NCBI RefSeq assembly: GCF_963576545.1
Contig: NC_083646.1
Coordinates: forward strand, 24,506,527-24,570,526
From: Limanda limanda
Lineage: Eukaryota > Chordata > Actinopteri > Pleuronectiformes > Pleuronectidae
Direction: 5' to 3'
DNA: 64,000 nt
Shown: positions 52,288-64,000 of the stretch, in pieces
Numbering within the stretch: position 1 is the stretch's first letter
Layout of the letters: each line of letters opens with the position of its first letter
Position numbers and translations under genes: made by a program
The notes under the pieces: model-generated
Told to the model about the DNA's origin: nothing
Seen by the model: the letters and a program-made list of their open reading frames with translations, nothing else
Databases searched by the model: none

Positions 52288-53828
52288 TGTTGACAGTACG
52301 TCTATAAATACCACTGTCATCTTTCTTTCTTTTTTATCCTGATGAAGGCGTAGTGTGAAAACATCACTAAATAGTTATATTAAAGAATGACAGTAAACAA
52401 AGACAACACACACAACAGATGTCTATGGTTGTTTCTTTTTGTTTTGTTTCTATTAGAGTTGATGTCATTTTAAGATGTGATATGTTATTTCCTTTGTGAT
52501 AAAAATGTAACTTTATGCAAATCTACAAAGCCCTCTAACAATCAGCTTGTCTGAAAGGATCCATGTGGTGTAGTTTGCATTGGGTGAGTTCTTGAGTCCC
52601 AGGATGACTCAGTGTGTGAGATGAGTTTTCCACCACAGTAAAAAACGGTTTGAAGTTAAAAACACAAATGCACAAATGAAAAAGTACATGTCAGTGCAAC
52701 AGTTGAGCCCCATGCAACACCACAACCATGTCCCTGCCCCCCCACCCCCCACCCCACCACTCTGCCTGAAGGCTAAAATGGCCCCGTGCCCAAATCCCCA
52801 CGCCAGCACCTCCTCTACCCCCCGTCAACTCTAACCCCCCTGCTATCTTAATCCTCCGATTACTACATCATTTCTGTGGGTCTAATTTGGACAGCTCTCA
52901 GCCCTCACAGTTTATATCTGGTGTAGTCTCTATTGATCCAATATCGGTGGGCAGCGTGCAGGTGTGACCCAAATAAAGACAACCCATCTGTCACCAAAGT
53001 TTCCAGGAAATCTGCATCTAGGAATGTTGTGGTCTTAATGAAGGGACAAATGCGCATACTGCACAGATGTAGGGTGACTGCTGCAGGAAATCTAAATTCC
53101 TTCTGATTATCCTGAGGCAGTAAGCAATACGTTTCCCATGGAGGGCTCATTTATAATTTAATCCGGGAGCTTGGTGTTTCTAGGCTGACACAGAGAGAGA
53201 TTGCCCTTTCAGAGTGGAAACCCCCACCATGCAGCGGGGAATCAATGCCAACAACACAGAAAAGAGCCCATAATAAAATGATGAGACTGTCTGGACCACC
53301 AACAAAGATATACACGCAGTTCTTAATTTGTCTCTAAAGAGGAAGTAGCAGCACAAATGGGTTTTTTTTCACTTGTTTGCTGCCTTTTGACACGATCCAA
53401 CCTCAATATGACACAAAGTTATTTAAGCCTGTGAGAGAAGATATATCTTTGCTTTCATGAAGAAAAAGGTTGATAAAATCTAGAACATAACAAGGAAAAA
53501 TAAAACTGAGAATAGAATGCATTAGACCTCAGCCTAACCGACTCAGTACAGGAAAACATGTCTGTCTTTCGCTTTTCTGTATCTTTACTTTTTTCATAGG
53601 CATTCTAGTTCAAAGCTGCACAACATTAACATGACCAGTTTGGACAGAGATGAAGAAACCGAGTCAAAGCAGGGTAGTAATTACTCTCAGAGAAGAAGTG
53701 AATGGATTCAGCTCATGGCGTAAGTATGCACATGTAGGGCTCAACTGTAGCACACGCTGGAACGCTTTCAGACGGCGATTCAACCAGGTGCTGCAAACCA
53801 CCCACAGAAACCTGGGCCAAGTGTGTTT

Positions 53829-53847
53829 TGGCCACTAGGAGGCAGCA
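53829..53847 (+). promoter_or_regulatory. Strong candidate CTCF site
   Basis: TGGCCACTAGGAGGCAGCA matches the CTCF core CCASYAGRKGGCRS at 13 of 14 positions and also has the TGG prefix. It is the best such match I noticed in the window. Confidence 0.45.
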
Positions 53848-54178
53848 TAAATTAGGCCAAGTGTAAAGTTGATATTGCTAATAGTTAGCAAAACACTTCC
53901 TCTTCTTCAAACACTAAGCAAAAATGCTGCAGTCCTAAAATCATATGGACAGATCTCGCTCAGCAAAATGCTCCAGTCAATGGGTTGATCGCTACGAGCA
54001 ACACCTTCAACATTACAAACCACCATTATTAAAATAACCTATTGATCCCTTATATTAACTGCGGAGTAAGAGAAACCTGGAGGATAATAATTAGAAGAAA
54101 AGAAAAGAAAACAGATCTAACTCTGTGATATTACCTCAAAAATCTACTTACAGGGTCGACGTAGTGTTCACCCCCCTC

Positions 54179-54179
<1 letters not shown>

Positions 54180-54272
<93 letters not shown>
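54180..54272. repeat. (CT)n microsatellite, about 90 bp
   Basis: A near-pure CT run, capable of forming triplex (H-DNA). Confidence 0.97.
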
Positions 54273-55500
54273 TAGGGAAGGTAAATTACTATGAGCACGG
54301 TAAAAAAGGCACAAGGCAGTAATGAGTAATGAAAACAGCCGAGTTAGTGCTGCCATTCAGTGAAGGGCCTGCTGCTGTGGAATGTGAGGCGCCATTCATT
54401 CACATGGGTTAAAAATGCATTTCTGCCATCACAAAGCCCTGCCTTGTCCTCATTGTTTCTGGCCACCAATAAAACACTTCCACATTCTGAAGGGAGACGA
54501 CCAAAAAAAATGAAAATTGCTAATTTTACTCCCACAGATACAGAAAAGGGGGAGGGGGTCTTTGGGGCAAAAAAAAAAAAACAAAGTCATGTCCGAGATA
54601 AAGTGTCACGGCAGAGTTGAAAGTTTGATCATGATAAGCATGGGGACGACAAAAACAAGCAAACACGCTGCTTACAAAAGACCAACCGTCCTGCTCCCAA
54701 AAGCCAAATGCATGCAGCTTTTACTCAGTATATGAGTGGACACACAATGGTGGGTGGGAGGGGGGGGCAATCAAACACAAAGAGCCTCACTCGAGTCATG
54801 CGTGAGCTCTCGGTGGATCACTATGTGAATGGGAGGCATCTGCGAAAGAAAAAAAAAAAGGCTTTCTAAACAATCTCATTTTTTATTTCTGTGCTATCTG
54901 TCATTCCGCGACTTTGGCAAGTGCTCAAATCAACATGAATCACCGACTGTCACCACGAGTCACATTCAAACATAGGTCATGTTCCTCTTTCTCCACAGTG
55001 CTCAACAAGTGATCTCAGACGTGACAGCGGGCAGACGCTCGCATGACATAACTCCCAGAGAAAAAATACCGCCCCGCTGACATCGTGAAGTAAGCCTGTT
55101 TGTGGCTTTTCTATTTTGATTTGTAATGACCTGCTGTGCTGCTGTTACACAAAAAAATAATGACACATACACAAACAGCATTTATTTACAGCTTCCCTCA
55201 AGCTTTTGCCGACCAAATGTGTTTACCTTTAAATCTATTCCTGGTGTTATTCCTGGGTTGGGAAAACAGATGGTGCAGCTCTTACACACTATTTATTATC
55301 TAACAGTCAGTTTGGGGAAGTCGGATCATTTATTGTTGTTGTGGTGTTTTGAGTGCGCCGTGTTCACTTGTACAACCACAGAGTGAGAGCTACAGGGCTG
55401 AGGAGAGAAAACCATGTCTGAAATCTGACGTGGGGGGGGAGAGACAATGTAATCCTGTCTGCAAAACAACGCACTGCCTCTCTTCCTCCCTCTCTCCCTC

Positions 55501-55501
<1 letters not shown>

Positions 55502-55559
<58 letters not shown>
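55502..55559. repeat. (CT)n microsatellite
   Basis: A CT run of about 58 bp, the second of three long CT runs within 2.3 kb. Confidence 0.95.
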
Positions 55560-55564
<5 letters not shown>

Positions 55565-56242
55565 TTCTTTATGTGTGTGTGACCTACAGGAAAATTGCTG
55601 TATTTCTCAACAGGTACAGAGACAAAAAAAAGCACAGCTCAAAAAGTCAATATCAAGAGAAGATGAGGGAAAAAACACTGTCAAGTTCAGAAAAAAAACA
55701 AGAAGTTGAGGAACCAGAGCACAGTGAGAGATAATGCAGGAATACTGAAGGACTGCACACACAATATAATGTCTATCACAGACTAATACTATAGAAAAAT
55801 GGTTATATACAGTGAATATATAGTAGAACTCTACTAAATGCGAATGTATATAGTGATTATGTAGTAAACTCTACGAAATGTTAGTATAAAAAGTGAATAT
55901 GTTGTAAAACTCTCCTACACACAGTCACACATGGAGAAGGGTGATTTGTCTGTGTGTGCGTGTGTTTGTGTGTGTTTGTGTGTGTGTGTGTGTGTGGGGG
56001 GGGGGGGTTGTACAAAGTAAGCACTATTAACAACACGACTATTGTAAGTCAACGCCATTAAAGACACTGCATAATTCCCCACCCACTTTGTTTTAACCAT
56101 TCGTGTTCCTCCAACTCCAGCCATGGATGTGGGCATGTTATGACAGTTGTGCACGAGCATGTGCACAACTGTCTCCTCTCTCTCCCTCGACTGCAATCGG
56201 AGCTTTTACATAACTATCTCCTCTGATACTCCAGCCTGCCCT

Positions 56243-56261
56243 CCCCCCCCCCCCCCCCCCC
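56243..56261. repeat. Poly-C tract
   Basis: About 19 consecutive C residues. Confidence 0.9.
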
Positions 56262-56359
56262 TGAGGGAGAAGGGCTGTGACAGTCCTATAACATCTCTAT
56301 AATAAACACATCTGTAATGTTAAATAGCTTGTATGTAGTGATCTGGAGCTGAGCTTTAT

Positions 56360-56361
<2 letters not shown>

Positions 56362-56452
<91 letters not shown>
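56362..56452. repeat. (CT)n microsatellite, about 90 bp
   Basis: A pure CT run just upstream of the candidate TATA word at 56737. Confidence 0.97.
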
Positions 56453-56454
<2 letters not shown>

Positions 56455-56736
56455 CATCCACTGTAATTTTCACTGACTGGCTCCTGCAGCCACACATAAC
56501 TTTATTGCTGCCTCTGTGCTATACTTTATAACACTGTTATATGACCTGTGATATGATAAACTGTCCATATAAAGTCTGTTTTGCCTGTTATTTCCATAAA
56601 CTGTCAGCGTATCACACGATTACCGCAGCTCTTTAGGGCAGGGTTGCACTCTCTTATCAAACATTCCTCTAAATCAGCCTTATCTCCATTGTAGCACATT
56701 CAGGCGACTTCTGCTGCCAGTCCTGTGTGTGTGCAC

Positions 56737-56746
56737 TATATAAAGG
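56737..56746 (+). promoter_or_regulatory. TATA-box-like word, + strand
   Basis: TATATAAAGG is followed about 25-30 bases on by a more GC-rich stretch with CpG and four AGC repeats. It could drive a + strand, possibly non-coding, transcript divergent from znf516. No downstream reading frame supports a protein. Confidence 0.25.
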
Positions 56747-56869
56747 AAATGACCGGGTTCAGCCAGAAAGAGTCTGAAACAGCCTCAGACCGCGGGACCA
56801 GCAGCAGCAGCAGCGAACACACCCTCATGATAACAAACAATAATAATGATATACAAGTCACTTCCTTAC

Positions 56870-57410
<541 letters not shown>

Positions 57411-58551
57411 ACATGTATTGATATCCAGATGGCAGTCATATACATAATAAACATATATATGTATGTAATTATGCATAACTTAATAGCCCTATAATGTTTG
57501 TCTACAGGGGTCCAGGATTTGGCAATGTATTCTGGGATATTGAGTGCATTGGGCAATTCAAAGGGATGGTATATCAAGGTCCAAAAACTGCCAAATAAGT
57601 AAAAAAATTATACACAAGTACAACAATTAAGGACTCAATAATGGATTTATAAATGTAAAAAAATATATATATATATCCAAATTGTATGTAATTCTTTGTT
57701 TTTTATGTATTTGTTTTGGCATTTACTTACTAATGTATAGACCATTACTATCAAGTTAATTTCTTTTATTTATACATTATTGAGCTCTTTGTTTATATAT
57801 TTGTTTATGTATTTTGTATTTTGGCAGTTTCAGTCCTCAATATACCATCACTTCAACTAAGTTTCTTAAATAGCCCAATAACACCATAGTTATAGACCTA
57901 TAGCTACCTGGTGTCGTGGACGGAGTTGCAGTGGTTCCAGTCTCTCAGGATGTGTTGCTTTTCTTCTTTTAATGATAATCCATATATTTTGGTTTTCGGA
58001 GATTTTCTCTTTTTTCTGACTGATTTCATAGACCACATGATAAATTCATCAAAATATATGATACACAGTTTATGGGTAAATTCACAAGCTTCACTTGATT
58101 TATATCTTGTATTAGATTATTCAGATTCATTACACATCTGACTCAGATTGATTTATAGCTTATGTATTATTCGTGAGGTGTGTTTCAATAGAACCTATGA
58201 ACAATCCATTTCCCATAATTGCCTCACTTATAAGAAAGTGCACTGGGCAGCCCCACATACATTGGAATAAAAACATTAGATCATCCAACATCCCCTAAAT
58301 CAACCGAACTTCCCCCAATCAGAATAAATAACAAGGGGATTTCTGATGGAACTTGTACGTGTCATATGGAAATGTCGGAGTTTATGGGAGCACCTGAAGG
58401 CACCATGAACGGAAAGAAGCCCTGTGTTTGCGAAACAGTGAGGACAAGATCGAGGGCAAAGAAAGAGAGAAAAAGTTTGTGTTTGATTTTCACTCACACA
58501 CACACACTCACACACGCACACACACACACCAGCTGATCCAGTGATGGAGAC

Positions 58552-58599
<48 letters not shown>

Positions 58600-59216
58600 C
58601 CAGAGAGGAGAAGAGGTGACACTGAACAATTGCTCCTGGATCACCAGCAGTCTCGGCGCACGCACGCACGCACACACTCGCCATCGGTTGCGTGCATAAA
58701 AAGCCGTGTTGGTGCCACAGGCAATCGGACGCGCTCTATGTGATCATGTTACACGTGTAGACAACATACTTTTTCACATTACATACGCACGCACGCGCAC
58801 ACGCACGGTCACCTGTATGCGCGTCGTTGATACGGAGCCCCCCCCCCCAGCAGCCGGAGGTGGGGTCCATTGTGTCCCTTTAACCATAACAGCAGGCTCA
58901 CATCCTGGAGGTGCATCATCATGAGGGGAAAACAAAGTTACATGCGCAGAACCCCCCCCACACACACACACCCCCGCACACACTATGCGCGAGCACACAC
59001 ACACAATAACCCCCCCCCCCCCATTTGCCCCTCCCTCTCCACATGTTTCCACTCCCCCCTCCATCTCCACCACTGCCACCCCACCGAAACACGCACACAC
59101 GCACCCGCACGCGCACGCGCACCGCATGCAGATGAGCGCTGCTGCGCACGGACTGAAAGCAGAAGAAATGCGACAGGAGCGGACCTGAGATCAGCTTCCA
59201 GCGGTTTCACATCCTC

Positions 59217-59289
59217 AGAGAGAGAGAGCGAGAGAGAGAGGGAGAGAGAGAGAGAGAGAGAGAAGAGAGAGAGACACAGAGAGAGAGAG
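59217..59289. repeat. (GA)n purine tract
   Basis: An imperfect GA run of about 70 bases with occasional G or C interruptions. Confidence 0.92.
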
Positions 59290-59415
59290 CCTCCCCTACT
59301 GAGCTGGCACCTGTGCCTTGCTCAGCGGCAGCGGTGCCAGGCCTGTTATGTAGGACACGACTTCTTAATATGGATTCCCCCCCCCCTTCACTCCTCCCTA
59401 ACGTCCACCTCCACC

Positions 59416-59417
<2 letters not shown>

Positions 59418-59478
<61 letters not shown>
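59418..59478. repeat. (GT)n microsatellite, about 60 bp
   Basis: A pure GT run. Confidence 0.97.
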
Positions 59479-59482
<4 letters not shown>

Positions 59483-60131
59483 AGTCTTCTTTTTTTTAAT
59501 GACCAACTCTCTCCTCTCCTGGTTGTTACTCACCACTCTGTAACTGCACCTCCTCTGTGTGTGTCTGTGTGTGTTTCATGCTGCTGACATGAAAGTGTGC
59601 CTTCAAAATCTTAATAAAAAAAGGAAGAGATTTGTGTGTCTGCGTGTGTGTGTGTCTGCGTGTGTGTGTTGAGCTGGTGGAAAGTTTGATCAGCCCCAGG
59701 GATGTTGGTGGAGGACATGGGAGCAGCCATGCGCACTACACATCCCTACTTCTTTTCTTTCCCCTTCATTTGAATAACTGACTTCAGACATTAAGTGTGA
59801 TGACTCACAAGTGTCATCGAGCCGGCGCGAGTTGGACCCTGTCAACGAAAAGTGGAGAAAATAACCCGAGTGATACCTGCGACCACCATGAGGAGAGTCA
59901 TCCGGAAACATATGTTCACATTGTAGTTTAAATCATCCCTTACCCCCTTGCCTGGGTATTCACTATTTATAAATCAAGATCCGGACAATCGCCTGCCACC
60001 CACGTACCCCCCCTTTCTCTCTCTCTCTCTCTCCCTTATAGACACATGGAGTGATCCGGGATAGTGTGTGTGTGAGTGTGTGTTTGTGTGTGTGTGTGTG
60101 AAACGAGAGGAAAACGATGAGATGTACATAC

Positions 60132-60480
60132 CTGCTCGATCCAAACCCAGATATTCCAGGCTGAAGAGGCTCAGACAATCCTAAAGGTGAAAGCATGCTC
60201 TTTGCAGTGTCTGCTGAAGTGCATGATTGAGTAGGTCGAGTCCATTCCGTCCCGCGGGGGTGGTGACAGAGGGGAGTCCTGCTCGTATCACTCCGATACT
60301 ATACGTGTGTTTTGTTTTTTTAGTTGAATATACACACACCGTTCTGTTAAGTGTGGAAACGGCTGTTATAACACACGTGTCGTCTCAGTGCCCCCGCCGT
60401 GCGTCTCTGAGAGTTTCCTGACACCCACCGTTCCGCGGCTGACTGGTTCCGCCCGAATTAAATGGAACTATCTGCTATTG
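60132..60480 (-). promoter_or_regulatory. CpG-rich patch, candidate znf516 promoter and first exon
   Basis: About 20 CpG dinucleotides fall within roughly 260 bases (60220-60480), far above the surroundings. A good minus-strand donor, GAGCAG|GTATGT, ends the candidate exon at 60132. Together they suggest a CpG-type promoter with an untranslated first exon pointing toward znf516. Orientation and transcript start are inferred. Confidence 0.3.
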
Positions 60481-63019
60481 TCTCATCAGCGAAAAGTTGT
60501 TGATAGTGGGAAGGACTTTTTAAGAAAGTGCCCAAACACAGCGACAAACTGCACATTTACATTCTTATTCAGAGAGTTTAAAATAATGATGTGGCCCAAC
60601 CAGGACGTCCAATCTCACATGGTGATTAGAATGGAAATCTTTGCCAAAGCAGCCCCTGGTGTTGACAGCTGAGGAGCACTCCGCCATCCACCATCCTGTT
60701 GTAACACTCTACACACACACAATAACTCGATGCATCGGTGACGACAAAACACACTGTTTTCATGAGGGAGGGATACAAAATGGCATATAGATGCTTTATT
60801 CCACCAGCATATTGTCTGATTTTGTTGTTTGGAAAACTAAATTGAATTAAATACATTGACATCTGACTTTTTTTTAAAGAAACCTTTTTTTAAATTGTGT
60901 CAAATTCTGACAAGATGTATTTCTTTTTGTGATTAACACTTATAATTGGTCTTATTTTTCTACCAGCATATTGTCTAACCCTGGGCTGGCAATGACACTA
61001 ACTTTGTCATGTGAGCAACTAAACTGTATTGATTTGTTTTTACTTTTTAAAGAAAAGTTTTATGAAATTTGTATTTCTTCCTCTAAGTCTATTATTCACT
61101 TTTTGTGTCCTCACATAAATGCCACAGGAATGTTTGACTATCGTCCGAGAACTTGATTTTCAGTCAAGCAGGTTCTCAATCCTGTTTGACACAAAGCATC
61201 AGCTTGGAAATGACAAACAACACAACACAGCCATTCAGTGAGTACCCAAAAGTCAATTTGATATTCATAAAAAACTACAAGGTGTAAAGACACATGTACT
61301 TGATGGTTATAGCTCTAATATATCTTTCTCAACTTTTGATTATTTTTTCATTATTTTTGGACACACCTAAGAAACTGCCCAGACAAGGAGAGGTTGACAC
61401 TGCCTCCCTTGCAGGATTGAAAAGGTGTGTTTGTTTTGACACATATTTGTGGATCAGTATCTTTTGTGATACCTATGGCGAGTGTGTACAACTGGTTAAT
61501 GTTGCTGTACACATAAGGTCTACTGATACTGCTGTTAAATGTTGTCCACTCCATTGTGTGCTGAAGTCTTGTATAATAACTGTCACTCCTTGTGTGTGGT
61601 GGCAGGTGCTGTGCAGAGGTCAGGCTTGTTTGCTCAGCATGCGCCATGTTGCTGATGCACCAGTGACTTAAGACGCTCGGGCATCTTCCTCAGAAAGTGG
61701 TCCTTGAATTGTGCCTGCTTTGTATATGCAGCCCCTCGGAGCTCTACGGGGGGCTCCCGGACAATTTACACACATATACTGAATCACAAGTGCCCGTACA
61801 TATTGACCGATGTGGATATCACAGGCACTGAAATGCATCGCTGCTTCCTCGAAATAGTGTATGTCCAGACTCATCCATATGTATGTGGACATGCACATCC
61901 AGACTGTCAAACCAGTCATTACGTCATTAATGAAATATGAGCTATTCAGCTGTACACATGAAAACACACTGATAGCCCCTTCAGCCCAGAGACACATATC
62001 TGCTAAAATGCAGCGCTGCATTCTTGAAATGTGATCTGCTCACACTCGTAACCCAAACCCACACCCACACGCATGCATGTGTATGGGCTTCCTGATACAC
62101 ACAGGAGATACAGATACATATTTAACACTCTACTTAACTACTGAAATACATACATGCTTTTTGCATATACACACACATCATCCTTACTGATGTTTGTTAT
62201 TACACGCCACATATATAACTCACACATATTAGTGACACACGGTGACAACACAATGAACAGAGCCTCCCTGCTCTAGCCCTCTCTGTGAGTCACTGTTCAC
62301 ATACTTCCTGTTATAAGACAGCCGTCTTTAAAACAGCCTCCCTCTCTCTCTCTCTCTCCCTCTTTCTCTCTCTTGCTCTCCAATTCCTGCTTTCCAAGTC
62401 AGTGGGAATGTCAGGCCAAACACACACCAAGGTGCCCCCCACCCCTCCTCCACCCCCCTCTCTCTCCCTCTCCGTCTTTTTTCTCCCTTTTCTCTCTCTC
62501 TCTGAACCGCTCGGCAGAGAAGCTCCTCTGTCGTTGGTCGAACACCTTCCAGCCTGCAGGTTGGACCCACTCAGCATTTTACCAAACAGTGAACCTTCAC
62601 CTTTAAAAAAAAAAAAGAGGGGGCTTGAAAATCTTTTAAGCTTCCCATTGTACCGGCAGTGCATGCAGTCAATAATGCAGGCGTGCATTTGCGACACTAT
62701 GGCATGCATAGCGGCTTGTGCATGCGTGGCAGACACACAAACGCACACCTCGGGGCTGCTCTTATAATAGCCACCCATGGTGTCCAACACAGTGCTGTGC
62801 ACGGGTGTATAGCTGCAACGCCCATTTACATTAAGCTCGAGCTACCTACAAAATAAAGTGAAATGTAAATGTTGTATTTTGAGCAGCATATGTGAGAACA
62901 GAGAACCACAAGAAACGTTATTATCCATATTTGTTCCGTCATCTACTTAACAAGTGCAAAAGATTTGCTAGTGGGGGTCAGGCTATACCTTTAATAAAAA
63001 AATTTAAAAAAACACTAAC
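60481..63019. other. Intergenic DNA, no gene recognised
   Basis: No coding signal is seen. 61790-62050 contains a weak direct repeat (GAAATGCATCGCTGC... versus AAAATGCAGCGCTGC...). A CT-rich tract lies at 62340-62375 and again near 62455-62505. 62655-62730 is dense in TGCATG words. Confidence 0.4.
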
Positions 63020-63218
63020 AATTTTTGAAACTAACAATTTAGTAGCACTTAAATGGCACTTACTTATAGCATTTTGTAGTTTTGCTTTATTTTTTGAAGA
63101 ACTTGTACTTTCTTGATTCTTGTTGTTCTTGGTTTGTACCCTCGGGGTTGAATGCACTTATTGTAAGTCACTTTGGATAAAAGCGTCAGCTAAATGTAAT
63201 GTAATGTAATGTAATGTC
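63020..63218 (+). mobile_element. LINE/SINE 3' tail (teleost family)
   Basis: It contains TAGCACTTAAATGGCACTTA, GATTCTTGTTGTTC, GTTGAATGCACTTATTGTAA and GTCACTTTGGATAAAAGCGT in order, ending in (AATGT)n. This is a very common 3' end of fish retroposons (L2-like/SINE). Only the tail is seen and no protein frame remains. Confidence 0.75.
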
Positions 63219-64000
63219 TGCTGTGACCCACATTTCTCAAAGGCTTCATTTAAGTTTACCATCTCCTCTTTTTAAATGGGAGCAGTGATGAGTACTCGGA
63301 AAAACATAGCTATTACAGGCCCCTCTCCGGTGACTGGCACCTCCAGCCCCCTTGTGCTCAATTAGCTTGTAGTGCTTTAGCGACCGCATGCTAATTGTCA
63401 GTTGGCAAAGCAGTGGAAGGAGAACCCGCAAGGAGATACCTCGGGGAGTGACGGGTGGGGAGGAGAGAGGATGGGTAGGTGGTGGGTGGGTGGGTGGAGG
63501 TGGCAGCTGCGTGCTTTGTTGCCTAACCTGCCCCATGATCACAGTCAGTGTCTGCGAGCAGCAGGAGGGAGACCGCATCTCGCTGTACAACTTGAAATAT
63601 TTAAGGGATATCATGTTACCTCCTTTGAATAAGGCAAATAAGACCTCGGGTGCCACGCCTCTCTCAACAGATGCTCAGGTCAAATGTGCTTTGTAATGTA
63701 TGGCCCGGATGAATCTCACTTCTTCACAGAGGATTGTGAGAATTACCGGGAGCTATTTTAGCTCTCTCTCTCTCTCCCCAGGTGATGTTGCAGTAGTGAC
63801 AAAGGCTTCCAGAATGACTGTATGTGTTTTTTTTAATCAGCAGGACAAGGTTCTTTTACTTCTTCATGATGCCAGGAGGAAGTGCTGCTCCCTCCGCTCT
63901 CACTCTCGCTCCCTTTCCTTCTCTCTATCTCGTTGACTCTATCTAAAACAGCTTTTTTGGATCTCATTCATTTCCTTGTTGCACTCCTCCCCTCCTCTCT
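63219..64000. other. Intergenic DNA, no gene recognised
   Basis: Mixed sequence with a GGGTGGGTGG-rich stretch at about 63470-63500 and CT-rich DNA near 63760-63780 and at the end. The frames here show no family resemblance. The window ends without another gene. Confidence 0.4.

Larger units (their letters stand above)
51831..54179. other. Probable 5' intron or intergenic DNA, no gene
   Basis: No coding signal is seen. It contains the hairpin at 52249-52287, a degenerate CCTGATGAAGGCG...GAAAAC word at about 52340-52362, a C-rich stretch near 52735-52760 and a strong CTCF-like word at 53829-53847. Confidence 0.45.
54273..56361. other. Probable 5' intron or intergenic DNA with simple repeats, no gene
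   Basis: A high-complexity section at about 54285-54480 (for example around TGAGGCGCCATTCATTCAC) may be a conserved element. Simple repeats are (CT)n at 55502-55559, (GT)n ending in poly-G at about 55953-56007, and poly-C at 56243-56261. No coding signal is seen. Confidence 0.45.
57411..60131. other. Upstream region rich in simple repeats and CpG
   Basis: 57411-58300 is AT-rich with no signal. From 58490 there follow (CA)n at 58493-58529, (GT)n at 58554-58598, CG/CA alternation at 58658-58810, poly-C at 59010-59022, (GA)n at 59217-59289 and (GT)n at 59418-59478. A possible minus-strand donor GCAG|GTATCA lies at 59880-59871. No coding gene is recognised. Confidence 0.45.

Overview
The window looks like vertebrate nuclear DNA, most likely from a ray-finned (teleost) fish. 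The evidence is long (CA)n/(GT)n and (CT)n microsatellites, split genes with GT-AG introns, teleost-style interspersed repeats (short hAT- and PIF/Harbinger-like elements, a tRNA-derived SINE, a LINE/SINE tail with AATGT repeats), and one protein-coding gene that resembles vertebrate ZNF516. I see no bacterial operons, rRNA, bona fide tRNA or CRISPR arrays.

The one gene I can support is znf516, on the minus strand. Four coding exons join cleanly: 29169-27414, 23595-22222, 18897-18793 and 14154-13958. All three introns are phase 1 with consensus GT-AG ends. The joined reading frame is 1143 residues with eleven C2H2 zinc fingers, close to the mammalian length as I recall it. Family hallmarks are the N-terminal finger pair ending in RASQKGNLK, the paired AWFLKSHMK fingers, the [12 protein letters not shown] block, the YPEVLWMH finger, the RTGPPP-x-L-x-GKEC block and a C-terminal finger pair with a TGERP linker. 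A 3' UTR of about 3.7 kb probably runs down to an AATAAA at 10248-10243.

Layout: 1-10.2 kb is intergenic DNA downstream of the gene, with large GT microsatellites and a complete 374-bp hAT-type MITE at 9546-9919. 10.2-29.2 kb is the znf516 body. 29.2-64 kb lies upstream of the start codon and holds no recognisable coding sequence. It is probably the long 5' intron plus promoter-side DNA, with candidate non-coding first exons near 56.9-57.4 kb and at the CpG-rich patch near 60.13-60.48 kb. This upstream region contains two further complete MITEs (43929-44909 and 47885-48559), two copies of a roughly 700-bp repeat (one broken by a nested SINE), two clear hairpins, and a dense cluster of CT, AC and GA microsatellites at 54-60 kb.

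I found no clearly new biological system. The best leads are: all-phase-1 exons that could be skipped in frame; a CtBP-like PVDLC motif in place of PxDLS; a finger that seems to be missing relative to the mammalian protein; MITE-borne CTCF-like motifs; a bistable double hairpin; and nested and duplicated repeats in the 5' intron.
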